From contig OZ245851.1 in the NCBI GenBank assembly GCA_965228975.1, positions 4,402,001-4,466,000 on the forward strand: 64,000 bases of DNA, given 5' to 3'. This document shows positions 53,653-61,335 of the stretch, piece after piece. The stretch is from JAJFJD01 sp965228975 (GTDB taxonomy: Bacteria > Pseudomonadota > Alphaproteobacteria > UBA8366). A program made the translations under genes and the position numbers. Under the pieces are notes generated by a model that was not told the origin of the DNA, searched no databases, and saw nothing but the letters and a program-made list of their open reading frames with translations. Each line of letters opens with the position of its first letter. The stretch's first letter is position 1.

Positions 53653-54573
53653 ATGCCGACCGTCAAACAACTGCGTTACCTGGTCGCCATCGCCGATACG
53701 CTGCATTTCCGGCGTGCCGCCGAGATGACGCATGTCACGCAACCGACGCTCAGCGGTCAACTTCGGGAACTGGAGTCCCGCCTCGGCGTCCAACTTGTCG
53801 AGCGCAGCCGGGCGCGGGTGGTGCTAACGCCGGTCGGCAAAGAAATCGCGGCGCTGGCGCGGACGGTCCTGCATGACGTCCAGCGCATCACCGAAATCGC
53901 CAAGCACGGGCAGGAACCGCTGGGCGGCACCATCCGGCTTGGCGTCCTGCCGACGCTCGGCCCCTATCTCCTCCCGCATATTCTGCCGGAACTGCATGAA
54001 AACTACCCCGATCTCAAACTCTATATCCGCGAGGGAATGCCGACCGCCCTGTTGTATGGTTTGGAGGAAGGGCAGCTCGACCTGCTTTTGTTCGCGCTGC
54101 CGGTCCGGGGCGGCGACCTGCAAACCACGCGGCTGTTCCGCGAGCCGCTATGGATCGCCGCGCCGGCGGATCACCACCTCGCGGAAAAGGACATTGCGGA
54201 CCGGTCCGACCTCAAGGGCGAAACGGTCCTGTCGCTCGAGCGCGGCCACCGGCTGCACGAACAGGTAAGCCACCTTTGCCAGCAGTACGGCGCGACGCTG
54301 TCCCTGGATTATGAGGGGACGAGCCTCGATACTCTGCGGCAGATGGTTGCGATGGGAATGGGTTTGTCCTTCTTCCCGTCGCTATACGTCCATGCCGAGA
54401 TGAAGGAGGACGGCCAAGTGGTCGCGCGGCAAATGCGGTCTCACCCGCCAAGCCGGATGGTGGGCATGGTCTGGCGCAAGAACAGCCCGAACCAGACGGA
54501 TTTCCAAACCTTGGCGAAGTTGATCAGGCGCATACTCAAGGATCGCGTGACCGGCGTTACCGTAATGACCTGA
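53653..54573 (+). CDS. OxyR-like LysR regulator lacking peroxidatic Cys
   Basis: 306-residue LysR-family regulator most similar to OxyR: MPTVKQLRYLVAIADTLHFRRAAEMTHVTQPTLSGQLRELESRLGVQLVER HTH, then PTLGPYLLPHILPELHENYPDLKLYIREG. The OxyR redox loop reads LERGHRLHEQVSHLCQQYGA: the peroxidatic Cys199 of E. coli is Arg200 here, while the partner Cys208 is kept as Cys209, the only cysteine in the protein. It therefore cannot form the classical C199-C208 disulfide. It may sense something else or act constitutively. The T-N11-A dyad upstream suggests autoregulation, and similar dyads lie around neighbouring stress genes. Confidence 0.87.
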   Translation: MPTVKQLRYLVAIADTLHFRRAAEMTHVTQPTLSGQLRELESRLGVQLVERSRARVVLTPVGKEIAALARTVLHDVQRITEIAKHGQEPLGGTIRLGVLPTLGPYLLPHILPELHENYPDLKLYIREGMPTALLYGLEEGQLDLLLFALPVRGGDLQTTRLFREPLWIAAPADHHLAEKDIADRSDLKGETVLSLERGHRLHEQVSHLCQQYGATLSLDYEGTSLDTLRQMVAMGMGLSFFPSLYVHAEMKEDGQVVARQMRSHPPSRMVGMVWRKNSPNQTDFQTLAKLIRRILKDRVTGVTVMT

Positions 54574-54591
54574 CACCGGCCCGGCGGCGAC

Positions 54592-54810
54592 CTACAGAAG
54601 GAACGCCGCGAGCAGGACCAGGATCACGATGATGCCGATTGTCGACCACTTGGTGAGCGCGACGAAATTCTCCCAGGCTTCGACATGCGGTTCGATTTCC
54701 TGTTGCATCGGCCGGCGCGGCGGCGCAGCGAATGCAGCAGCGCCATTCTTTCCATTGGCCGCGGGGGCGTTTTTCATCGCCGCCGCCGATCCCGTGCTCG
54801 GTCCATCCAT
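54592..54810 (-). CDS. aa3-type cytochrome oxidase subunit IV-like peptide
   Basis: 72 residues. The C-terminal part (from about residue 35, MQQEIEPHVEAWENFVALTKWSTIGIIVILVLLAAFLL) matches the small alphaproteobacterial COX subunit IV family: one TM helix preceded by W-x-x-F-V-x-L-T-K-W. The first 34 residues are an Ala/Gly/Asn-rich extension not typical of the family. The start is ATG at 54810 with GGAGGA 10 nt upstream. No oxidase genes are adjacent; such domains also occur outside oxidase operons. It converges on the OxyR-like gene (18-base gap). Confidence 0.68.
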   Translation of the reverse strand: MDGPSTGSAAAMKNAPAANGKNGAAAFAAPPRRPMQQEIEPHVEAWENFVALTKWSTIGIIVILVLLAAFLL

Positions 54811-54911
54811 TCCCTGTCCTCCCTATGGGTCGCTGCGCCGGCGGTAAGCACGCCGACGTTGTTCCAGGTGGGAAAGGGAACCGGACAGACAAATCGTTTC
54901 AAAGGGACGCC

Positions 54912-54958
54912 TTGATAGGAAAAGTCGATCAAATCACCTTATTGATTTTTCCTATCAA
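54912..54958. promoter_or_regulatory. Large inverted repeat operator upstream of Cox IV-like gene
   Basis: Perfect 12-bp arms TTGATAGGAAAA (54912-54923) and TTTTCCTATCAA (54947-54958), 23 bases apart, with an internal GATCAA. Parsed as LysR-type dyads it gives TTGATAG-N7-CGATCAA and CTTATTG-N7-CTATCAA, offset by 26 bp. It lies about 100 bases upstream of the Cox IV-like start. It could also form an RNA hairpin, but the AT-rich arms and resemblance to nearby dyads favour a protein-binding site. Confidence 0.5.
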
Positions 54959-55150
54959 AATTTTGCCATGTTCGAATTGGAACGATCACAGGCGCAACGC
55001 CATACTTCGAAGACGCAAGCGGTCGCCCAGACGCGCATCTCGACGAAAAGCTTAACGGTCAGCTTCCGCGTCAAGGAATTCAGTGCGGGGCGACCAAATC
55101 GAATACTGAGTCCGCCTCCGCTTGCCTCGCCGCTATACGCGGAGTCGGAG

Positions 55151-55173
55151 CGCCGTCGGCTGAAGCGACGGCG
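55151..55173. other. GC-rich hairpin in 420-base gap
   Basis: In the gene-free stretch between the Cox IV-like start (54810) and the Usp copy 2 stop (55231), apart from the inverted repeat at 54912, only a CGCCGTCG/CGACGGCG hairpin with loop GCTGAAG is seen, without a T tract on either strand. A further GGGATAGGG/CCCTATCCC pairing (55209-55237) overlaps the Usp stop codon. These may protect the 3' end of the Usp messenger. Confidence 0.4.
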
Positions 55174-55230
55174 GCGCGGGGCGATCCGACACGCCCTTGC
55201 CGCGCGGGGGGATAGGGAAGAGTCCCCTCC

Positions 55231-56184
55231 CTATCCCTCCAGCGCAACCGGCGAGACGAAACCGTCGGGCTTGAGTGTCAGCACCGAACAATCCACCTGC
55301 CGAAGAACGTCTTCGGCGGTCGTGCCAATGAGGAAGCCGGCGATCCCGGTGCGTGTCGCCGTTCCCATGACGATGAGATCGACGGCATTCTCGGCCACCA
55401 GCTCGGGAATCAGCAGGCTGGGGTTGCCGCGGGGCAAATGGACCTCGAAGTCCAGGTTTTCCATGTCCACTTCGGCGAGAAGACGGTCGAGTGCCGCCTC
55501 GCGCGCCCTTGTGTTTACGGCAATCAGACGGTCGCGAATGGTGTCGTCGATTTCGGACCGGCTGGTATCGAGGTCGGTCCCGGTATAATCCCACACATTC
55601 GCAATATCGAGATGACAATCTTCCATCCTTGCGAGCGAACTCGCCATCTCGAGAATTTTTATGTCCAACGGATTCAACGGGGCATCGGACGGGCCCGGAT
55701 CGACAGCGGCGAGAATGCGATGAAACCGCCGCTCCGCCTTCGGCTTCATCACCCAGACAGGGCACGGACATTTGCGCATGACGTGCATCGAGTTGCTGCC
55801 GAACGTGATGGACCGCAGGCCGCGCAAGCTGTCCGCCGTCATGACCACGAGGTCGAAACCGTCCCGCAGAACGGCCCGGACAATAGCCAGGAAGACCTTG
55901 CCTTGGGCGACCGCGCCATCGACTTCGACGCCCTGCTGCCGTAGCGGATCGATCAATCGTTCGATCAGCGCCCGCCGCTCCTCGAAATAGCGCCCCTGCA
56001 AATCGCGCTGCTCGGAAGCCGAAGAACCGAATGGCGCGGCCGCAAGGCTCGGCATCCGCTCGATCACCTCGAGCACGGTCAGGCGCGCGCCGTTGCGTTT
56101 CGCCAGGGCGGTCGCCCGATCCAGCGCGGCATCGTCGCCAACGCTCTGGTTGTACAGCATCAGAATATTCTTAAAGCGTTTCAT
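55231..56184 (-). CDS. Tandem-domain universal stress protein (UspE-like), copy 2
   Basis: 317 residues, two Usp domains: MKRFKNILMLYNQSVGDDAALDRATALAKRNGARLTVLEVIE ... SMHVMRKCPCPVWVMKP and then RRFHRILAAVDPG ... DLIVMGTATRTGIAGFLIGTTAEDVLRQVDCSVLTLKP. It is clearly paralogous to copy 1 (same MKRFK start, CPCPVW and GTxxRTGIxGxLIGxTAE stretches). The ATG at 56184 aligns with the start of copy 1; the longer frame to 56241 does not. A paired dyad lies upstream, 75-126 bases from the start. Confidence 0.9.
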   Translation of the reverse strand: MKRFKNILMLYNQSVGDDAALDRATALAKRNGARLTVLEVIERMPSLAAAPFGSSASEQRDLQGRYFEERRALIERLIDPLRQQGVEVDGAVAQGKVFLAIVRAVLRDGFDLVVMTADSLRGLRSITFGSNSMHVMRKCPCPVWVMKPKAERRFHRILAAVDPGPSDAPLNPLDIKILEMASSLARMEDCHLDIANVWDYTGTDLDTSRSEIDDTIRDRLIAVNTRAREAALDRLLAEVDMENLDFEVHLPRGNPSLLIPELVAENAVDLIVMGTATRTGIAGFLIGTTAEDVLRQVDCSVLTLKPDGFVSPVALEG

Positions 56185-56258
56185 CTTTCCGTCCCAACGA
56201 CCCGGCGAAGTACCGATCCGCCTAATGCATCGACATCGCATGTATGTGGTGCGGCAGA

Positions 56259-56310
56259 AAGATTTCGACGAATGATTAATACGGCCGTTTTGATAGAATT
56301 CTTCTATCAG
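56259..56310. promoter_or_regulatory. Paired dyad operator between Usp copy 2 and gldA
   Basis: Strong element TTGATAG-AATTCTT-CTATCAG at 56290-56310, whose inner 19 bp are a perfect palindrome with 8-bp arms, fitting ATAG-N7-CTAT as in OxyR half-operators. A weaker AAGATTT-N7-TGATTAA at 56259-56279 is 31 bp nearer the Usp gene. The rest of the 328-base gap holds only the FNR-type box described separately. Confidence 0.55.
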
Positions 56311-56402
56311 GAGGATTGGCTTCGTTCATCCATAAGCCCTTTCCTTCAACGGCATCGCCGGATGCGCCCCGCCGCCTTGAAAGGCGCCATTACCGGGCAA
56401 CC

Positions 56403-56416
56403 TTGACTCACATCAA
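56403..56416. promoter_or_regulatory. FNR/FixK-type box upstream of gldA
   Basis: TTGACTCACATCAA (reverse TTGATGTGAGTCAA), one base off the TTGAT-N4-ATCAA consensus. Its centre is about 103 bases upstream of the gldA start and 225 upstream of the Usp copy 2 start, so gldA is the likelier target. Confidence 0.5.
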
Positions 56417-56512
56417 CGATACGCCGGCCGGGCGCGGCAATATGGGCGCCCGGTTCCGACGGGCTTCGTCGCAATAGGCAGCCCCCCTCAAACCCTGTAT
56501 GGAGCGAAGACA

Positions 56513-57604
56513 ATGCTAACAACGGCGATCTTTCCCGGAAGATACGTGCAAGGCGCTCATGCACTTTCGGTATTGGACGAGGAATGCGAGCGGTTGGGTG
56601 AACGGCCGCTCGTACTGGAGGACCCGAATGTCCGCGAGGCCCTGGACGCCGACCTCGCCAACGCCGGCGGGTCGGTCGCCGAGACTTTCGGCGGCGAGTG
56701 TTCCCAGCGCGAGATTGACCGGATCATCGACCGTGCGAAATCGGAAAATTGCGATGCCGTCGTCGGCGTGGGCGGCGGCAAGACGCTCGACACCGCAAAG
56801 GCCGTCGCCTTCGAACTCCAACTGCCGGTCGTGATCGTGCCGACCATCGCGTCGACGGACGCACCTTGCAGCGCCCTGTCCGTGATCTACACCGATGACG
56901 GCGCGTTCGAGCGATATCTCATCCTGCCCCGCAATCCGGACGTGGTGATCGTCGATACCGCGCTTGTTGCCAAGGCACCGGTCCGCTTCCTCGTCGCCGG
57001 AATGGGCGATGCCCTGGCGACGTGGTTCGAGGCCGACTCCTGCCGCATCCGGCGGGCCGCCAACATGACCGGCCGTCCCGGAACCATGACGGCCTATGCC
57101 CTGGCGCGGCTCTGTTACGACACGCTGCTCGAATACGGCACCCTCGCCAAGTCGGCGGTGGAAACGCAAAGCGTCACCCCGGCGCTCGAACATGTGGTGG
57201 AAGCAAACACCCTTCTCTCGGGCCTCGGATTCGAGAGCGGCGGTCTCGCCGCCTGCCACGCCATCCATAACGGCCTGACCAGCCTAAGCGCCACGCATGC
57301 ATTCTGGCATGGGGAAAAGGTCGCGATCGGCGTGCTCGCCGCGCTGTTCCTGACGGATAAGCCAAAAGACATGATCGACGAGGTTTACGGCTTCTGCGAA
57401 TCGGTCGGCCTGCCGACGACGCTGGACGACATCGGCCTCGCGAACGTATCCGATGCCGACTTGGAACTGGTTGCGAGCACCGCCTGCGCGCCGGGCGAGA
57501 CCATCCACAACGAACCCGCCGACGTGCAGCCCGAGACCGTCCTTTGGGCGATCAAAGCCGCCGATCGCGAAGGGCGGCGGCGCGCGGAGAAAAGCGCGGC
57601 ATAA
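56513..57604 (+). CDS. gldA: Glycerol dehydrogenase GldA
   Basis: 363-residue iron/zinc-type alcohol dehydrogenase. MLTTAIFPGRYVQGAHAL start, NAD-binding VVGVGGGKTLDTAKAVA, VPTIASTDAPCSALSVIYTDDGAF, and metal ligands Asp in GMGDALATWFEA, His in ACHAIHNGLT and His in AFWHGEKVAIG, all as in GldA. It interconverts glycerol and dihydroxyacetone with NAD. It may be controlled by the FNR-type box and possibly by the dyad shared with the divergent Usp gene. Confidence 0.92.
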   Translation: MLTTAIFPGRYVQGAHALSVLDEECERLGERPLVLEDPNVREALDADLANAGGSVAETFGGECSQREIDRIIDRAKSENCDAVVGVGGGKTLDTAKAVAFELQLPVVIVPTIASTDAPCSALSVIYTDDGAFERYLILPRNPDVVIVDTALVAKAPVRFLVAGMGDALATWFEADSCRIRRAANMTGRPGTMTAYALARLCYDTLLEYGTLAKSAVETQSVTPALEHVVEANTLLSGLGFESGGLAACHAIHNGLTSLSATHAFWHGEKVAIGVLAALFLTDKPKDMIDEVYGFCESVGLPTTLDDIGLANVSDADLELVASTACAPGETIHNEPADVQPETVLWAIKAADREGRRRAEKSAA

Positions 57605-57684
57605 ACCGAGCCGTCGACAATGCGCTCACCCGAGGCAGACGCGGCGGAGTCCGGCGGCGCCTGCCTCGGGAAATGCCCGAAGGA

Positions 57685-57705
57685 CCGTAGCCGACAGGGC
57701 TACGG
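57685..57705. other. Hairpin between convergent genes
   Basis: CCGTAGCC/GGCTACGG stem with loop GACAG, directly after the FAD oxidoreductase stop and about 80 bases after the gldA stop. A second long-range pairing CCCGAGGCA/TGCCTCGGG lies at about 57629-57670. Neither is followed by a T run, so a role as transcription terminator is uncertain. Confidence 0.35.
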
Positions 57706-57708
57706 ACA

Positions 57709-59076
57709 TCATAAGACGCCCTTGCTCTGCAGATCGGCGAGGTCGGTCATCAACGCGGCATCGTCATACCGGGCAAGGCTGAGATCGGCGGCATAGTCGG
57801 GAAGGTCCGCGCCAACGAGCCATTTGGCGCAGAGGCTGCCCGCCGCGCAGGCGGCCATCGTCCCGAAGCCGGACAGCGCACCGACCACGAAGCTTCCATC
57901 GACGCCCAACGGGCCGATGAGCGGCCAATTCTCATCCGTCATCGTGTAATAACCGCCGTAATGCGCCATCTGCCGGGGCAAGGCGCCATAGTAGGTCTTA
58001 AGACCCGGGATCAAGCGCGACGCACCGCGCAGAACGATTTCCGGGAAGTGGTCATCGACCGATGGTTCCCACTGGACCGCGGTGGGGTTCCGTTCATATG
58101 CCCAGCCCAGTTTGATCCAGCGTCCGTGGTCGCCGCCGTCCGGGCGGCAATGAATGGCGCCCGGCATCGGTTCCGTGAGCCAGGCGGTCTCGGACTCCTG
58201 ACCCAGCAACTCTGTCTCCTCGTCGGACCAATCGATCACCTGCGGGTCGAGATCGATGGAAAAGGGCATCCGGCGCGGGATAACACCGTCGCGGTCCTCG
58301 AAGGCGATCTTCTGTTGAAACACATTCACGACCGGAAGCGTGATGCCAACCATCGCCGCGATCTCACCCGCGAACGGACCGGCCGCGTTGACGATCCTCT
58401 CGCATCGGACTTGGCGGACCTCGTCATGACCCGCCAGGTCGAGACGGAAGCCGCCGGAAGGATCGATCGAAACGACGCTGCCGGCGATCACCCGCCCGCC
58501 CGATGCGCGGAGTCTTTCCAACATGAACTGCCCAAGCTGCTGCCCGCTGATGTCGCCCGCCCGCCGGATGTGAATCACCGTCGAAACATCGTCGGCATAG
58601 ACGGGAAAGGTCCGGCGGATGAGATCCCGGTCGCAAAGGACGTCGACGCCGTCCGGCGCGGCGTTCCACACCGCGGACGGATCGAAGTCGTAGGCGTCCG
58701 GCGCCCCCGCCGCGTGGAGCCGGATCGCCCCCGCCGACGCTGCGCCGTATCCGCGATGCAGTTCCTCGATCAACACATCCGGATTTACCCGCGTGGCCAG
58801 GGCATAGCCGCGGCGGGTCATGTTCAACCGGTTATCGCTGTCCCGCGCCACCTGTTCCATCAGGTCGATGCTGTCGTCGGTGAACGCGGTCATGACGGGA
58901 TGCGGCCACCAGTTGCGGTAATTCTCGCCGGATTGCGCCGACGTGAAACTCATCGGCGGGTTCGGGTCGATCACGACGATATCGCGGACCTCTTGCGCCT
59001 CGGATAGATAATACGCGGTCGCGATTCCCGTGATCCCGGCCCCGACAACGGCAACCTTACAATCGATGTCGTGCAT
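57709..59076 (-). CDS. DAO family FAD-dependent oxidoreductase
   Basis: 455-residue flavoprotein with the N-terminal Rossmann motif VAVVGAGITGIATAYYL, an Asp/Glu end of beta-2 (VVIDPNPP), SAQSGENYRNWWPHP, the substrate-domain sheet, and a C-terminal NWPLIGPLGVDGSFVVGALSGFGTMAACAAGSLCAKWL FAD loop, typical of amino-acid/sarcosine oxidase relatives. It lies 41 bases after leuD on the same strand and is probably in the same operon. The substrate is unknown, likely an N-methyl or amino acid or a 2-hydroxy acid. Confidence 0.87.
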   Translation of the reverse strand: MHDIDCKVAVVGAGITGIATAYYLSEAQEVRDIVVIDPNPPMSFTSAQSGENYRNWWPHPVMTAFTDDSIDLMEQVARDSDNRLNMTRRGYALATRVNPDVLIEELHRGYGAASAGAIRLHAAGAPDAYDFDPSAVWNAAPDGVDVLCDRDLIRRTFPVYADDVSTVIHIRRAGDISGQQLGQFMLERLRASGGRVIAGSVVSIDPSGGFRLDLAGHDEVRQVRCERIVNAAGPFAGEIAAMVGITLPVVNVFQQKIAFEDRDGVIPRRMPFSIDLDPQVIDWSDEETELLGQESETAWLTEPMPGAIHCRPDGGDHGRWIKLGWAYERNPTAVQWEPSVDDHFPEIVLRGASRLIPGLKTYYGALPRQMAHYGGYYTMTDENWPLIGPLGVDGSFVVGALSGFGTMAACAAGSLCAKWLVGADLPDYAADLSLARYDDAALMTDLADLQSKGVL

Positions 59077-59117
59077 CGGTTTCCTTCCGGAACGTTCTTG
59101 CTGCCCGATTCAATGGG

Positions 59118-59759
59118 TCATGAGCCGGTGCTAGAGCTTGGACACTGCGGCCGAGCCCACGGCAGGGCCTGCCAACGCTCGGATTCGAAAGATTCGATCT
59201 TGGCCCGATACTCAAGCGTGACGTCGATTTCGTCGACCCCTTCCGCCAGGAACCGCTTGCGCAACGGATGAATGTCGAAAGCATAGGTCTCCCCGCCGGG
59301 CGCGGTCACGATTTGTCTTTCGAGCTCCACGCCGATGCGCGCGCCTGCCGCGGCCCGGAGTTGCCGGAGCAGTTCGTCGACGGCGGCCGCCGGGAGACGC
59401 ACAGGCAGCACGACGTGCCGGAAGCAGTTGTTGAAGAAGATGTCGCCGAAACTCGGCGCGATGACGCAGCGGATGCCGAAAAAGGAAAGCCCGATGACCG
59501 CCGACTCCCGCGACGAACCGCACCCGAAATTCCGGCCAGCAACGAGGACCTCCGCCGCCCGGTAGGGATTCTGATTCAGCACGAAGCCCGTCTTCTCCGC
59601 CCCGTCCGATTCGAACCGTAGGTCATGAAACAGGATTTCGGCGAACTCGGGGCCGTGCGGCCGCTTGTTGAACCGGGTCGGACATAGTTGATTGGTGTCG
59701 ACGTTGGCGACGGGCAGCGGCGCGGCGACGCCGGTGAAGGATCGGAAGCGGTGTCCCAT
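59118..59759 (-). CDS. leuD: 3-isopropylmalate dehydratase small subunit-like LeuD
   Basis: 213-residue aconitase-superfamily swivel domain. GVAAPLPVANVDTNQLCPTRFNK, LVAGRNFGCGSSRESAVIGLSFFGIRCVIAPSFGDIFFNNCFRHVVLPVRLP and the late FDIHPLRKRFLAEGVDEIDVTLEY are LeuD hallmarks. The ATG directly follows the leuC stop. With LeuC it isomerises isopropylmalate, or a related 2-hydroxyacid if this is a paralogous pair. No leuA or leuB is in the window. Confidence 0.9.
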   Translation of the reverse strand: MGHRFRSFTGVAAPLPVANVDTNQLCPTRFNKRPHGPEFAEILFHDLRFESDGAEKTGFVLNQNPYRAAEVLVAGRNFGCGSSRESAVIGLSFFGIRCVIAPSFGDIFFNNCFRHVVLPVRLPAAAVDELLRQLRAAAGARIGVELERQIVTAPGGETYAFDIHPLRKRFLAEGVDEIDVTLEYRAKIESFESERWQALPWARPQCPSSSTGS

Positions 59760-61172
59760 TCAGCACCCCCGCGCCAGGGTCCGAACATCCGCTACAGCGC
59801 CGGTCAACGCGGCGGCCGCCGCCATCGCCGGGCTCATCAGATGGGTGCGGCCGTTCGGTCCCTGCCGGCCCTTGAAATTCCGGTTGGACGTCGAGGCGCA
59901 CCGCTCGCCCGGCGCCAGGATGTCGCCGTTGATCGCGGTGCAGAGCGAGCAGCCGGGCTCACGCCATTCGAAGCCGGCCTGCAGGAAAACCCGATCGAGC
60001 CCTTCGGATTCGGCTTGCCGCTTCACGAGCTGCGATCCGGGAACCACCCACGCCGGAATGACGGCGCGGCCCTGAACCGCGACCGCGGCGGCGGCCCGCA
60101 AATCCTCGATCCGCGCATTGGTGCAGGATCCGATGAAGACGCGGTCGATGGGAATGCCGGTCAGCGGCGTCCCCGGTTCCAGGCCCATGTAGTCGAGGGC
60201 ATCGGTCATGGCGCGGCGGCGGTCCGGGTCCCGCGTGTCCGCCGGATCGGGCACGCGGTCGGTCACCGGGACCGCCTGCTCCGGGTTCGTGCCCCAGGTC
60301 ACCATCGGCGCGATGCGGGTTGCATCGATGGTGCATTCCGTGTCGAAAGCGGCTTCCGGGTCGGACGGCAGCGTCTTCCAATCCTCGACCGCGTGATCCC
60401 ACAACGCGCCCTTCGGCGCGTAGGGCCGGCCCGATAGATATGCGAAGGTCGTATCATCCGGGGCCACCATACCCGCGCGGCCGCCGGCTTCGATCGACAT
60501 GTTGCACAGCGTCAGGCGCTGCTCGACCGTCATCGCGCGGACCGCCGACCCGGCATACTCGATGACATGCCCCGAAGCGCCGCCGGTGCCGATCTCGGCG
60601 ACGATCGCGATGATCACGTCTTTCGACGTCACGCCGAACGGCAAGGCACCATCGACGTCGATCCGCATGGCCTTTGGCCGGCGTTGCCACAAGGTCTGCG
60701 TGGCCATCACATGCGCGAGTTCCGACCAGCCGATCCCAAAGGACAACGCGCCGAGCGCGCCATGGGTCGAGGCGTGGGAGTCGTTCCCGGTCATGACCAG
60801 GCCCGGTTGGGAAATCCCCTGCTCCGGTCCGACGATATGAACGATCCCCTGTGCCGGATCGTCCATCCCGAACAGCCGGATGCCGTGCGCGTCGCTGTTG
60901 GCCTCGATCGCCTCGACCATCCCCCGGATTTCCGCGACTTCGATCCCGGCGACCCCGCCCGCGCGATCCCCGGTCGGCACGTAGTGGTCGGCGCACGCGG
61001 TGAACTGCCCGGGACGCCATACGTCCAGGCCGCGATCCGTCAAGGACCGAAAGGCGTGAACCGACCCTTCCTCGATAAGGCACCGGTCGATATAGAGCAA
61101 CGCTTCGTCCTCGACCGTGGCCACCACATTCCGGTCCCAGATCTTGGCGAACATGGTTTTCGGCGCGGGCAT
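59760..61172 (-). CDS. leuC: 3-isopropylmalate dehydratase large subunit-like LeuC
   Basis: 470-residue [4Fe-4S] hydro-lyase subunit. MFAKIWDRNVV start, TGNDSHASTHGALGALSFGIGWSELAHVMATQTLW, and the cluster cysteines in FIGSCTNARIEDLR and PGCSLCTAINGD (two), followed by GERCASTSNRNFKGRQGP. CSLCTAING replaces the commoner CSMCLAMN, a mild divergence. The first gene of a leuC-leuD-FAD oxidoreductase operon, divergent from the VOC gene. It could be the housekeeping leucine enzyme or a paralogue for another 2-hydroxy acid such as citramalate. Confidence 0.9.
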   Translation of the reverse strand: MPAPKTMFAKIWDRNVVATVEDEALLYIDRCLIEEGSVHAFRSLTDRGLDVWRPGQFTACADHYVPTGDRAGGVAGIEVAEIRGMVEAIEANSDAHGIRLFGMDDPAQGIVHIVGPEQGISQPGLVMTGNDSHASTHGALGALSFGIGWSELAHVMATQTLWQRRPKAMRIDVDGALPFGVTSKDVIIAIVAEIGTGGASGHVIEYAGSAVRAMTVEQRLTLCNMSIEAGGRAGMVAPDDTTFAYLSGRPYAPKGALWDHAVEDWKTLPSDPEAAFDTECTIDATRIAPMVTWGTNPEQAVPVTDRVPDPADTRDPDRRRAMTDALDYMGLEPGTPLTGIPIDRVFIGSCTNARIEDLRAAAAVAVQGRAVIPAWVVPGSQLVKRQAESEGLDRVFLQAGFEWREPGCSLCTAINGDILAPGERCASTSNRNFKGRQGPNGRTHLMSPAMAAAAALTGAVADVRTLARGC

Positions 61173-61335
61173 TCTTTTTCGATCCGGATCGACTTGGCGA
61201 GATGGAACCTCAGTCTAATACGCGCCGGTCGCCCCGTTAAGCGATGCCGTCTCAGGCCGCCCCGGCGGCGTCCGCTCGTGCGCCGCGCGATAATTTGGCA
61301 GGATGGACACACCAAATCTGGGAGGAGCATCCGAA

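Noticed and set aside
54968..55588. 206-codon plus-strand open frame upstream of and across Usp copy 2
   Set aside because: The second two-thirds is antisense to the Usp gene and the first part is Arg/Ser-rich without a ribosome site.
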